Assembly: GCA_020354645.1 (NCBI GenBank)
Contig: CP070652.1
Span: 4,130,629 to 4,194,628 of the forward strand
Direction of reading: 5' to 3'
Length of the DNA stretch: 64,000 nt
Origin: Deltaproteobacteria bacterium
Lineage (GTDB): Bacteria > Desulfobacterota > Desulfobacteria > Desulfobacterales > G020354645
Shown: positions 27,435 through 35,963 of the stretch, one piece after another
Position numbering within the stretch: the stretch's first letter is position 1
Layout: the number at the start of each line of letters is the position of its first letter
Translations under genes and position numbers: made by a program
Notes under the pieces: model-generated
Database searches by the model: none
Told to the model about the DNA's origin: nothing
What the model saw: only the letters and a program-made list of their open reading frames with translations

Positions 27435-28856
27435 CTAATCTCCCTGCTTTACAGGTAATGCTACCGTGACCTGAGCCCCACCGGCGGATCTATTTTCAAT
27501 TTTTATAGTGCCTCCATGCGACTCAATAATGTTTTTCACGATACCCAAACCCAACCCGGTTCCCTTTTCTTTGGTAGTCAAAAAAGGGTCCCATATTTTT
27601 TCCACCAAATATTCTGGAATGCCGTCACCTTCATCTTGGAACAAGATTGACACCAACGAATCATTTGAGCTGATTTCAACATTAATCGTACCGCCATCCT
27701 GCATTGACTGCTGGGCATTTATCAAAATGTTCAGGAAAGCCTGATAAAGCATAGCCGAATCCGCCATGATCTCCGGGAGGTTGCTTGGATAGTGCTTATG
27801 GATACTGTAACCTTGCTCTTTAATTTGTGACGAGAGGTAAGTTATGTTCTTTTCCAAAACTTCTTCGACCCGACACGGCATGAAGTTAGGGCTTTTGGGT
27901 TTGGCATAATTCAAAAAATCTGTAATGATATTATTTAGTCGGCTGGCTTCTTCGATAATGATATTTGGGATCTTATTTGAAGGATCAATGGTGAACACCT
28001 TTTTCTTCAGTAATTCAGCAGAGCTCCTTATAATTCCCAACGGATTGCGGATCTCATGAGAAATTCCGGCAACCATCTCGCCCAAGGTGCTCAGATGTTC
28101 TGCATGGCTTAACTGCTCCTTTAATCGAAGTCTTTCCCTGGCTCTTTTTTCAATGATGCCTTCACCTCTTTTTACCACTAGGATAAGCACCATCGATAAA
28201 ATACTCATGACGGCGGCGCTGGTGATGATAACAAAAATTTGAAAATTAAAAATCGTCTTATAGTCTTCGGAAAGGTCCTGAACAATCTCGATCACACCAA
28301 GTACCGGTCCCGAAATATGTGAGAGGGGTCTTTCGGCACGCAGGGGTGCGAAAATAGTGATTTTGATTTCTTTTGGAATTCCCAGCAGAATCTCTAAAAA
28401 ATTGCCTCTTTGGATCTGCCGAAATACCGTCTGTCCGTCTCTAGCTCTGAAATAGCCGGTCCCGCCCAGATCCTCTGCGCCAACCAACTCCTGATCGAAA
28501 CTATAGGAAACCGTGTCATCCATGCTATATATATTGACTTTTTCTACTTTGAAGCTATGCAGCGTGCTTCTCACAACCTTATCCAGGCGTTCGAACTGTT
28601 CTCTGTTCCCTGTCTGAATCTTTCCGTACTTTAACATTACCGGAAGAACAAATTGCAAAAAAATCTGATGATTAAGGTTCTCTACCAGCAACAGGGCGTA
28701 ATCCTCGCTTTGTTTGCGCTGCATGGCTCTGGCCCAGTGAATGTTGAGCATAGAAAGGACGATGGTACCTATAAAAATGACAATTAAACCGGCGATACTA
28801 AAATATTTGACCAGTCGAAACGGCTTGGCTTTTTCCGAATTGGATCTGGTATTCAT
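27435..28856 (-). CDS. Membrane sensor histidine kinase
   Basis: 473 aa. Transmembrane helix 1 at about 18-36, a periplasmic sensor of about 165 residues, transmembrane helix 2 at about 206-228, then HisKA with the phospho-acceptor His267 in GISHEIRNPLG and HATPase with N box (LNILINAQQS), DEGDGIP and GTGLGLGIVKNI. It autophosphorylates and passes the phosphate to the sigma-54 regulator encoded 3 nt downstream. It resembles ZraS/NtrB-type kinases; it lacks the six-helix membrane domain of PilS, so it is not a canonical PilS. The ligand is unknown. Confidence 0.88.
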   Translation of the reverse strand: MNTRSNSEKAKPFRLVKYFSIAGLIVIFIGTIVLSMLNIHWARAMQRKQSEDYALLLVENLNHQIFLQFVLPVMLKYGKIQTGNREQFERLDKVVRSTLHSFKVEKVNIYSMDDTVSYSFDQELVGAEDLGGTGYFRARDGQTVFRQIQRGNFLEILLGIPKEIKITIFAPLRAERPLSHISGPVLGVIEIVQDLSEDYKTIFNFQIFVIITSAAVMSILSMVLILVVKRGEGIIEKRARERLRLKEQLSHAEHLSTLGEMVAGISHEIRNPLGIIRSSAELLKKKVFTIDPSNKIPNIIIEEASRLNNIITDFLNYAKPKSPNFMPCRVEEVLEKNITYLSSQIKEQGYSIHKHYPSNLPEIMADSAMLYQAFLNILINAQQSMQDGGTINVEISSNDSLVSILFQDEGDGIPEYLVEKIWDPFLTTKEKGTGLGLGIVKNIIESHGGTIKIENRSAGGAQVTVALPVKQGD

Positions 28857-28923
28857 ATTTTGACAGTTATCATTTTATTCGTTAAAATACAATTAATCAA
28901 AAATTGCCGCGATCTCTGAGATA

Positions 28924-28973
28924 GCTCTTCCCTTGCCCCCACCCTGCTGGGCTCGCAGGGAAGCCAACCGGTC
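28924..28973 (+). repeat. Dispersed palindromic repeat, family 1 (partial copy)
   Basis: GCTTCCC-like left part (GCTCTTCCCTTGCCCCC), a CCCTGCTGGG loop region, then GCAGGGAAGCCAACCGGTC. The right half matches the family-1 3' end nearly exactly. It sits in the 505-base gap between the divergent histidine-kinase and XRE genes. Confidence 0.55.
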
Positions 28974-29217
28974 GACACCGCTAACCTGGTCCCAAAAACC
29001 AGGTTTTCCATTACGAATAAAAACCGCTCAACCCGATCAAAAGCAATGATAATCCGATTTAAGAAAACCTCTACAAAACAAGAAAAAGGAGATTGACCGC
29101 AGCAGCTATTCGGGTGCTGACCGCCCGCAAGCTTTAATTATTGACGGTCGTTCATTTTACAAGCCACAATATGTAGTAATCTTGTAAAAAAAATACCATC
29201 ATATAGTGTAACTAGCT

Positions 29218-29246
29218 ATAATTATATATAATTTATATATAATTAT
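29218..29246. promoter_or_regulatory. 11-bp AT inverted repeat upstream of the pil promoter
   Basis: ATAATTATATA, 7-base spacer TAATTTA, TATATAATTAT: a perfect 11-bp dyad ending two bases before the -35 hexamer at 29248. It could be an operator for a dimeric regulator (for example the XRE protein encoded by the first gene) or an UP element contacting the RNA polymerase alpha subunit. Confidence 0.5.
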
Positions 29247-29247
29247 C

Positions 29248-29276
29248 TTGACTTATTGATAACATTATGAGATAAA
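29248..29276 (+). promoter_or_regulatory. Sigma-70 type promoter of the XRE-pilMNOPQ operon
   Basis: TTGACT at 29248-29253, spacer of 17, GATAAA at 29271-29276; 85 nt upstream of the first gene. The region is strongly AT-rich compared with its surroundings. Confidence 0.5.
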
Positions 29277-29361
29277 TTACATAATAGTTTTGGCCCCGAT
29301 ACTCATCTATTTTTATTCTATATCTATCATTTCCAACGTCTGCTTTTAGAAGTTTGGATGT

Positions 29362-29559
29362 ATGAGTGACAACCACTTGAAGAAAACCAGAGAATCCCTC
29401 CTGATGAGCAAGGCCGAACTTGCAAGAGCGGCGAGGGTTTCACCCATTACGATTTCTCGAATCGAAAAAGGCTTGCCGTGCCGTATGGAAACAAAACGCA
29501 AAATTATTTTAGCCTTGGGACTGGAAATTTCTGAAAAACATAAAATATTTAAGGATTAA
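29362..29559 (+). CDS. Small XRE-type helix-turn-helix protein
   Basis: 65 aa, consisting of little more than one HTH_3 domain: LMSKAELARAARVSPITISRIEKG is the HTH, followed by ETKRKIILALGLEISE. Such one-domain regulators bind short dyads as dimers. It starts the pil cluster, 9 nt before pilM, which together with the dyad upstream of the promoter suggests autoregulation of the operon (inference). Confidence 0.72.
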   Translation: MSDNHLKKTRESLLMSKAELARAARVSPITISRIEKGLPCRMETKRKIILALGLEISEKHKIFKD

Positions 29560-29568
29560 GCGTGTCCC

Positions 29569-30621
29569 ATGTTATTTGGAAAAAAAGATCATCTTGTGGG
29601 CCTTGACATTGGTTCTCGGACCATTAAAGCTGCTGAAATCGTGCAAACCTCAAAAGGTCACAACCTGAAGAAATTCGGTATGACTGATATCTCTCCGGGC
29701 TTAATCGAAGATGGCACCATCAACGACCCGGAAGCAGTCGCCGAAGCCATCCGTGAGGTTTTTAAATCCTACAACATTAAAGAGCAAAACGTGGCCATAT
29801 CCATTGGGGGTTATTCGGTAATTGTGAAAAAAATCAACGTCCAAACCATGGCTGAAGACCAACTCCAGGAAACCATCCATTTTGAGGCCGAACAGTATAT
29901 TCCGTTTGACATTAGCGATGTTAACCTTGACTTTCAAATCCTTGGACCCAACGAAAACAATCCCAATCAAATGAATGTCTTTTTGGTGGCCGCAAAAAAG
30001 GAAATGGTTAACGATTATATCAATCTCGTCAATTTAGCCGGCCTTAATCCTTGCATCATTGATGTTGAAGCTTTTGCCCTCCAAAATATTTTTGAAATCA
30101 ACTATGAAACTAAAGAAGAGAATGTAGCCCTAATAGACATCGGAGCCAGCAAAACATCATTGAACATCCTGAAAGGAAATAACTCCGTTTTTATGCGGGA
30201 CGTTTCTCTAGGATGCGGGCAGATTAATCAAAAGATAATGTCCCTTATTAATTGTCCATTTGAGGAGGCCGAAGATATCAAACTCGGCGGGCGCACGGAC
30301 AAAGTATCCCAGGATGATTTAAAAGAAATCGTTTCATCAGTTGTGACAGATTGGTGCACCGAAATACGACGCGCGCTCGATTTCTTTTATTCTACTTACC
30401 CGGATGATCAAATTAAACGAATCGTCCTCAGCGGCGGGGGAGGCAACATCTCTGAGTTCCGCCAACTGCTCACGGTTGAAGCATCGGCCGATGTGGAAAC
30501 AATCAATCCTTTTGAAAACTTTTCAATCGACGATAAACTAGATGCTTCTTATATCGAACAAATTTCAACCCAGGCGGCTATCAGCATGGGCCTGGCCATA
30601 AGAAAAATAGACGATAAATGA
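29569..30621 (+). CDS. pilM: Type IV pilus assembly protein PilM
   Basis: 350 aa actin/FtsA-like ATPase. ASKHA motifs HLVGLDIGSRTIKAAEI, NVALIDIGASKTSLNIL and RIVLSGGGGNISEF are present, with NVAISIGGYSVIVKKI of the SHS2/1C region and QEAE-type QETIHFEAEQYIPFDI. PilM is the cytoplasmic platform that binds the N-terminal tail of PilN. Its stop overlaps the pilN start by 4 nt (ATGA), typical of translational coupling. Confidence 0.93.
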   Translation: MLFGKKDHLVGLDIGSRTIKAAEIVQTSKGHNLKKFGMTDISPGLIEDGTINDPEAVAEAIREVFKSYNIKEQNVAISIGGYSVIVKKINVQTMAEDQLQETIHFEAEQYIPFDISDVNLDFQILGPNENNPNQMNVFLVAAKKEMVNDYINLVNLAGLNPCIIDVEAFALQNIFEINYETKEENVALIDIGASKTSLNILKGNNSVFMRDVSLGCGQINQKIMSLINCPFEEAEDIKLGGRTDKVSQDDLKEIVSSVVTDWCTEIRRALDFFYSTYPDDQIKRIVLSGGGGNISEFRQLLTVEASADVETINPFENFSIDDKLDASYIEQISTQAAISMGLAIRKIDDK

Positions 30622-31214
30622 TACGAATAAACTTACTGCCATTTCGGGCAGCACGCAAAAAAGAAAATATTCGCCGTCAGGTCTCGATTTTTTTCTTGTC
30701 ATTTTTCTTTGTCATTGTCGTCCTGTTTTATTACAATATCAGCCTGGGCGGCAGGATCACTAAGCTCAAGGACTCGGTGGATCACACTCAAAAAGAAGTT
30801 ATAAAATACAAAAAGATTACTCAAGAGATTGAAGAAATCAAAAAAAAGCTGGCGATTCTCAAGAAAAAAACAGATGTTATTAAGATGCTGGAGAAAAACC
30901 GTTTTGAACCGGTTGACCTTCTGGATACCATGACAAAAAAAGTGATCGCCAAACGAATGTGGTTCACCAAGCTGGAAACCAAAGAGAAACAGGTCAATAT
31001 TGACGGCATTGCTTTAGATAACAAAACTGTGGCGGATTTCATGACTCGACTTGAAAGCACCGGGCTATTTGCCTCGGTCAAACTCAATAAAATACAAAAA
31101 AAGATGATTAAGGGTTCAAACCTGAAGAATTTCCAAATCGTGTGTGCCAAACCAACGCCTAAAAAAGAGACCCAAAAGAAAAACGGTAAATCTAAAAAAA
31201 AGAAAAAAAGATAA
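30618..31214 (+). CDS. pilN: Type IV pilus assembly protein PilN
   Basis: 198 aa. It starts MIRINLLPFRAARKKEN, containing the INLLP motif that inserts into PilM; one transmembrane helix at about residues 24-44, then a coiled coil (KEVIKYKKITQEIEEIKKKL) and a ferredoxin-like periplasmic domain. The tail is a run of basic residues. Forms the inner-membrane alignment complex with PilO. It overlaps pilM by 4 nt and is 6 nt from pilO. Confidence 0.92.
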   Translation: MIRINLLPFRAARKKENIRRQVSIFFLSFFFVIVVLFYYNISLGGRITKLKDSVDHTQKEVIKYKKITQEIEEIKKKLAILKKKTDVIKMLEKNRFEPVDLLDTMTKKVIAKRMWFTKLETKEKQVNIDGIALDNKTVADFMTRLESTGLFASVKLNKIQKKMIKGSNLKNFQIVCAKPTPKKETQKKNGKSKKKKKR

Positions 31215-31220
31215 TAAAAC

Positions 31221-31865
31221 ATGAAAAAACCTGACTTCTCCCTGGCATCTATTGAGCCTTTTTTTGAAAAAATCTCGCAACTTTCTCAGCTGCAAAGAGT
31301 TCTCATATCCTGCGGGATTTTCCTGATTTTTATCAGTGCTTTCGTCTATTTTTTGTACTATCCAAAATTTAAAGAAATTAACAAACTGAATGATAGTCTT
31401 GAAAAGCTGCAAAAAGAGCTCAAAATCGCCAAGAAAAATGCCAAGGACCTTAAAAAATTCAAAAGCAAAATAAAGGAGGCCGAAGATAAGTTCAAGGTTG
31501 TTATGAAGTCGCTGCCAGAAAAAGAAGAGATACCCTCTTTGCTTTCAAGTGTCTCATTGTCCGGACGCGATTCTGGTCTTGAATTCCTGTTATTTCAACC
31601 GAAAGGAGAAATAGCAAGAGACTTTTACGCCGAAATTCCGGTTGCGATGAGAGTAAATGGAAAATATCACAACGTTGCGCTTTTTTTCGACAAGGTGGCC
31701 AGATTACCACGGGTTGTTAATATCAAAAACATAGTGATGAAACCGGCAAAAGGCGACGAAACTCTCAGTACACAGTGCACTGCTGTTACATACAAATTTA
31801 TTGACAAACCAGCACAAAAGAAAAAATCAAAAAAGAAAACAAGAAAATCCAAACGGAAAAAGTAA
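31221..31865 (+). CDS. pilO: Type IV pilus assembly protein PilO
   Basis: 214 aa. One transmembrane helix at about residues 27-46 (ISCGIFLIFISAFVYFLYY), a coiled coil (LNDSLEKLQKELKIAKKNAK) and a C-terminal periplasmic domain (FYAEIPVAMRVNGKYHNVALF) of the PilO fold. The lysine-rich tail is unusual in being repeated in PilN. It pairs with PilN in the inner membrane. A repeat cassette separates it from pilP. Confidence 0.92.
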   Translation: MKKPDFSLASIEPFFEKISQLSQLQRVLISCGIFLIFISAFVYFLYYPKFKEINKLNDSLEKLQKELKIAKKNAKDLKKFKSKIKEAEDKFKVVMKSLPEKEEIPSLLSSVSLSGRDSGLEFLLFQPKGEIARDFYAEIPVAMRVNGKYHNVALFFDKVARLPRVVNIKNIVMKPAKGDETLSTQCTAVTYKFIDKPAQKKKSKKKTRKSKRKK

Positions 31866-31875
31866 CCTAAAATTT

Positions 31876-31985
31876 GAAGCTGCCCGCCCTGAAGGGGGCG
31901 CTTCCCGGAAAGGAAACTATCTATTTCAGATAGCTTCCCTTAACCCCGCCCTAAAAGGCGGGGCTTGCAGGGAAGCGAACCGGTC
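31876..31985 (+). repeat. Tandem pair of family-1 palindromic repeats between pilO and pilP
   Basis: Two units: GAAGCTGCCCGCCCTGAAGG plus GGGCGCTTCCCGG, and AGCTTCCCTTAA plus CCCCGCCCTAAAAGGCGGGG and CTTGCAGGGAAGCGAACCGGTC (given in parts). A small hairpin (CTATCT/AGATAG) joins them. The cassette fills the gap between pilO (stop 31865) and the pilP ATG at 31993, so it is transcribed in the pil mRNA. Confidence 0.75.
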
Positions 31986-31992
31986 AAAAATC

Positions 31993-32898
31993 ATGTACAA
32001 ACATCTCGTTATATTCCGCAGCCAGGTCTGCCTCATCTGTTTGATTTTCCTTTTTTTGGGATGTGAAAATAAAACTGAGCCATCCAAACCCCAAGTAGTG
32101 CGTAAAAAAATTATTGCAAAGGCACGCCCGGTCAAACGGTCGCCAAAAACCAAAGCAGTTCAATCCACCCGGCCAAAAGCGAGCTTCCGGCCGAAATCCG
32201 CCGTTTCCAAAACCCCGCGGTCTATGCTGGCTGTAAAAGGCAAAAGTTCTCCGGACGCCGTAAAGACTAAAGTTGCGCCGCCAAAGACCGCAATTGCGGA
32301 TTTTGGACCAAAATCAGATACCTCAAAAACCCCCAGCGTCCGGGAAACTCAAAAACAAATCGCTGAAAAAAGCCCGGCACCGCCAGTGCAATCCGACACA
32401 CCCTCTAAAACACAGAAAATAGCCGCACCCTCTCCAAAGCTTGTTGCAAAAACCAAAAAGAAAGCGACAGATGTTCAACCCACGGTTGCAAGCACCAAAA
32501 CCGTAAAAATTTTGGAAACCGACAAGGCACCAACACCATACAATCCTATGGGTAAAATTGACCCCTTCGAACCGTTATTTAAAGAAAAACCTGCGGTCAC
32601 GCAGGCTGCAAAAAAAATTAAGAAACGGACACCGCGAACGCCGCTTGAGAAGATAGACATCAGCCAGCTGAAACTGGTCGGAATTGTACTTGCATCCAGT
32701 GGAAACAAAGCGCTTGTTCAAGAAGCTTCCGGCAAGGGGTATATCATCAAAAAGGGCACTTATATCGGGCTTAACTCTGGAAAGGTTGTTGAAATACAAA
32801 AGGATAATGTAATCATTGAGGAAGAGGTAGAGGATGTTCTGGGTAAGGTGACTACCCGTAAGAAAGAGATACGACTTCCGAAACCACCCGGAGAATAA
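31993..32898 (+). CDS. pilP: Type IV pilus lipoprotein PilP
   Basis: 302 aa from the ATG at 31993. An in-frame extension to 31801 would translate the repeat cassette and the end of pilO and is rejected. From this ATG the protein has a lipoprotein signal MYKHLVIF...CLIFLFLGC with lipidated Cys24, then a long Lys/Pro/Ser-rich linker, and a C-terminal PilP beta domain (ISQLKLVGIVLASSGNKALVQEA, KKGTYIGLNSGKVVEI). It links PilN/PilO to the secretin PilQ. The linker is longer than in many PilP proteins. Confidence 0.88.
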   Translation: MYKHLVIFRSQVCLICLIFLFLGCENKTEPSKPQVVRKKIIAKARPVKRSPKTKAVQSTRPKASFRPKSAVSKTPRSMLAVKGKSSPDAVKTKVAPPKTAIADFGPKSDTSKTPSVRETQKQIAEKSPAPPVQSDTPSKTQKIAAPSPKLVAKTKKKATDVQPTVASTKTVKILETDKAPTPYNPMGKIDPFEPLFKEKPAVTQAAKKIKKRTPRTPLEKIDISQLKLVGIVLASSGNKALVQEASGKGYIIKKGTYIGLNSGKVVEIQKDNVIIEEEVEDVLGKVTTRKKEIRLPKPPGE

Positions 32899-32902
32899 TA
32901 TT

Positions 32903-35743
32903 ATGATAATTTTCGCTCAAAAATCAGGTAATCACATGGCAATGCTGATAAGCATGATTGCCCTGGTGACCATTCTGGCAGGATGCGCTTCCAAACAGGT
33001 TGCCCCATCGGACACGCTGGAAACCGGAGTTCCGGCCGGAACCAGGCTTATCACCGACATTACCACCGCGGATGATCCTGACGCATTTACACTCAACATT
33101 AAGGGCAATCGCCAGCTGACCTATACCTCCGTAAAACAGAATCTGCCCCTGGGTATCTTGTTTTATTTTCCGGATACGGTTCTCGATGGAACCATCGACG
33201 CAGAATATTCTCCCGTCAGCGATATCATCGGTTTGATTGAAACCTCGCAAATGATTGACGAGGAAAAGACTACCAGAATTTTTGTCTCCTTAAAAAAGGA
33301 TATGCCATACGAAGTCACACCTTATGAAACCGGGATTACAATTTCCTTTGCCAAACCATATCAACTCTCCGCATCGGCTGATGTGGTCGATGTCAAAAAG
33401 GAAGCAACCGAAATCGGGCTCAGCTCGCAACCTGAAGAAAGGAGCCAGGATGCCGCCAATCGGATTGAATCGGTTTTTGTGGTAAAATTCGAAGAAAAAA
33501 TAAAAGTTAACATCTTTGCCAACGGAACGATCACGGATTACAACACCTTTACGATTGACTCTCCGGCCCGGATTGTTTTTGATCTGTTTAATATCTCAAG
33601 CCCTTACCAAAAACAGCAAATCGTGCCGGTCAATACGCCATGGGTTAGCAGGGTGCGTCACTTCGGGTATAAGGACAAGGTGCGCCTGGTATTGGACACT
33701 AAAAAAACCTACTTTGAGTCGTTTTCTGCCTATCCGACTCCGGATGGCCTGGTAATTAGTGTAGGTAAAGACCATGATAGACCCCCTTCGACTACCACCA
33801 CCAGCCGGCCGCCGTCGACTGCTCCCCGCCAAAAACCCGCCCCTGCGGTTAAAGCGACCGAAGTTCCGACGCCGGTGGCCATGGAAACAGAAAAGGTCGA
33901 ACAGCCGCTATCCGCGAAGCCGGCTTGGGTGAATCGGATAGATTTTCGAAGTGAGGAGGCCGGAAAATCAACGATTATTATCGGTACGACAAGGCCGGTT
34001 CAGTACGATCTTACCCAAAAAAACGACCGTTTACTACAACTCAAACTGCTTGATACCAAGCTTCCCAAATACCGTCAGCGGCCCTTGATCACCACGCGGT
34101 TTGAAAGTGCGGTGGATCGCATAACGCCGATCCATAAACCGCCCATGGAAACGACGACCATCGTGGCCATTGAGCTCCGGGAAGCTGTACCTCACACTCT
34201 GGAACGGAAAGATGACCTGTTGTTGATCCATTTTGAAGCCTCTGCCATTCCGCCCAAACCGCTGGAACAGGCCGATCTGCCATCATGGAAGAAAGTCCTG
34301 GCCCAGACGGATGTCGAATCGGAAACGAAAGCGCCGGAAAAAAGCGTTGAAACAAAGCCGCCCAAAATCCTTGAACCGGTCACCCCACCAAAAGTCACGG
34401 AACTAGCCGCGCCCGAGCCTGTAGAAGCCCTACCGCCTGCAATTGAGGTTAAAAAACCGCCGGAAGTCACAATGGCAAAACCTCCCCGCACCGAAACCAT
34501 CATGGCAGGGCGCAGGGCCACGCCGGGATATAGCGGTGAAAAGATCGCGCTTGATTTTTTTGAAACCGACATCAAAAACGTGTTCCGTATCCTCAGGGAA
34601 ATAAGCGGCAAAAATTTCGCCATCGACAAAAATGTTACCGGTAATGTTACCATGACGCTGGAAAAACCGGTACCATGGGATCAGGTGCTGGACCTGGTTC
34701 TGAAGATGAACGGTCTGGGAATGACTCAGGAGGGAGACATCATCCGTATCGCCACCCTGTCGACGCTTACGTCCGAAGAGAAAGCCAGACAGGACCGGCT
34801 GGCTGCGGAACAAAAATCCCAGAAGCAGGTAGAAGCTCTGGAACCGTTGGTAACTGAATATATATCCGTCAACTACTCCGATGCCAAATCCGAGGTCCTG
34901 CCCCATATACAAAAACTGCTCACTGCCCAGCGCGGCAACATCAGCGTAGATGGCCGCAACAATCAGCTGATCGTAACGGATGTGGCCGACAAAATCGAGA
35001 TGATCAAAGAGGTGGTTGCCAGAATCGACACGGTAACCCCTCAGGTCATTATTGAAGCCAAAATAGTTGAAATCACTAATGAATTTTCCACCGAACTCGG
35101 CATTGATTGGAACCTTAATGTCTTTCCTACCCTCCCTGGTGTTACGACCTTGGATGGTACCGTGGCCATGAACTTTCCCGCCGAGGGGGCCACATCATCC
35201 ATTGGATTTCTTTTGACGGGGGCAAACGCGGTACTGGATGCACAGCTGAACGCGGTTGAAACCAATAAAGAAGGCAAAGTGATTTCGGCTCCCAAGATTG
35301 TCACCCTGGACAACAAGAAAGCCAGAATCAAGCAAGGGGTGGAGTTTCCGTTCTTGGAAAGAGACGCATCCGGTAATGCAACTGTTAAGTTTAAAGACAT
35401 CGATCTGCTGCTGGAAGTCACTCCGATCGTCACGCCGGATGACCGTATCCTGATGAAAATATTTATCACCAAAAATGATATCGCCACCATTACTGCAGGA
35501 GTACCCTCGCTGTCGACCAACGAAGCTCAGACAGAGCTTTTGGTCAACGACGGGGATACGATTGTCATCGGCGGTATTATAAAAACCACGCTCCAGGACT
35601 CAACAGCCGGCTGGCCCGGGTTACATAAAATCCCACTGCTCGGCTGGCTTTTCAAAACACAAATCGAAAGCGAAGACAGCCGCGAGCTCCTGATCTTTAT
35701 CACCCCCCGAATTGTTCAGCTGGAACAACGCAGAGTGTCCTAA
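32903..35743 (+). CDS. pilQ: Type IV pilus secretin PilQ
   Basis: 946 aa, outer-membrane secretin. The N-terminus carries a lipoprotein-like signal ending ILAGC (Cys28; start at 32903, or the internal ATG at 32936 would give a shorter signal). Beta-rich AMIN domains lie at about 50-150, 190-290 and 335-440, with Pro/Lys-rich linkers; then an STN domain (ALDFFETDIKNVFRILREI), a secretin N1 domain (VNYSDAKSEVLPHIQKLLT) and the secretin core at about 720-940 (VIIEAKIVEI, VVISAPKIVTLDNKKA-like, FITPRIVQLE). It forms the pilus exit channel. Closes the operon. Confidence 0.93.
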   Translation: MIIFAQKSGNHMAMLISMIALVTILAGCASKQVAPSDTLETGVPAGTRLITDITTADDPDAFTLNIKGNRQLTYTSVKQNLPLGILFYFPDTVLDGTIDAEYSPVSDIIGLIETSQMIDEEKTTRIFVSLKKDMPYEVTPYETGITISFAKPYQLSASADVVDVKKEATEIGLSSQPEERSQDAANRIESVFVVKFEEKIKVNIFANGTITDYNTFTIDSPARIVFDLFNISSPYQKQQIVPVNTPWVSRVRHFGYKDKVRLVLDTKKTYFESFSAYPTPDGLVISVGKDHDRPPSTTTTSRPPSTAPRQKPAPAVKATEVPTPVAMETEKVEQPLSAKPAWVNRIDFRSEEAGKSTIIIGTTRPVQYDLTQKNDRLLQLKLLDTKLPKYRQRPLITTRFESAVDRITPIHKPPMETTTIVAIELREAVPHTLERKDDLLLIHFEASAIPPKPLEQADLPSWKKVLAQTDVESETKAPEKSVETKPPKILEPVTPPKVTELAAPEPVEALPPAIEVKKPPEVTMAKPPRTETIMAGRRATPGYSGEKIALDFFETDIKNVFRILREISGKNFAIDKNVTGNVTMTLEKPVPWDQVLDLVLKMNGLGMTQEGDIIRIATLSTLTSEEKARQDRLAAEQKSQKQVEALEPLVTEYISVNYSDAKSEVLPHIQKLLTAQRGNISVDGRNNQLIVTDVADKIEMIKEVVARIDTVTPQVIIEAKIVEITNEFSTELGIDWNLNVFPTLPGVTTLDGTVAMNFPAEGATSSIGFLLTGANAVLDAQLNAVETNKEGKVISAPKIVTLDNKKARIKQGVEFPFLERDASGNATVKFKDIDLLLEVTPIVTPDDRILMKIFITKNDIATITAGVPSLSTNEAQTELLVNDGDTIVIGGIIKTTLQDSTAGWPGLHKIPLLGWLFKTQIESEDSRELLIFITPRIVQLEQRRVS

Positions 35744-35790
35744 AACAGCAGGCCCGCATTGTGTGCTCAGGCGCAAGCGGGCCTGCTGTT
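35744..35790 (+). terminator. Terminator hairpin after pilQ
   Basis: AACAGCAGGCCCGC (35744-35757) pairs perfectly over 14 bp with GCGGGCCTGCTGTT (35777-35790), loop of 19 nt, starting at the pilQ stop codon. The following CTCTGCC is not a strict T tract; a weak T run comes at about 35800. The stem alone is very strong. Confidence 0.7.
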
Positions 35791-35902
35791 CTCTGCCTCA
35801 GATTTTTCCTTCCATCCCTCTAAAGTAATCGCCAAAAAATGTTTCGATTAAATATTGCACTTATAGTGATTTTCAAAATAATATTCCGATAAGCAACGGA
35901 AT

Positions 35903-35963
35903 AGGGCGGTCCGGGTGAGGGGTATTTTTTTGTCACAAGATGCCGAATCATTGCCGATTCGGC
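35903..35963. repeat. Partial family-2 element plus short hairpin
   Basis: GGCGGTCCGGGTG and GGGGTATTTTTTTGTCAC with AAGATGCC repeat the order of the family-2 terminal repeat (GTCGGGGTG, T run, CACGGCAAGATGCC). Directly after it GCCGAATC (35942-35949) and GATTCGGC (35956-35963) form an 8-bp hairpin abutting the stop of the TPR lipoprotein gene on the other strand. Only one end of the element is seen. Confidence 0.45.

Noticed and set aside
29200-29250. Replication or partition origin in the AT-rich tract before the pil genes
   Set aside because: A dyad beside a promoter explains it; no DnaA-box cluster was noticed.
31801-31992. N-terminal extension of PilP over the end of pilO
   Set aside because: Translates a repeat cassette and overlaps pilO; the ATG at 31993 gives a proper lipoprotein signal.
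34192-34912. Two long minus-strand frames opposite pilQ
   Set aside because: Low-complexity mirror of the Pro/Lys-rich linker of PilQ; no homology and no start signal.
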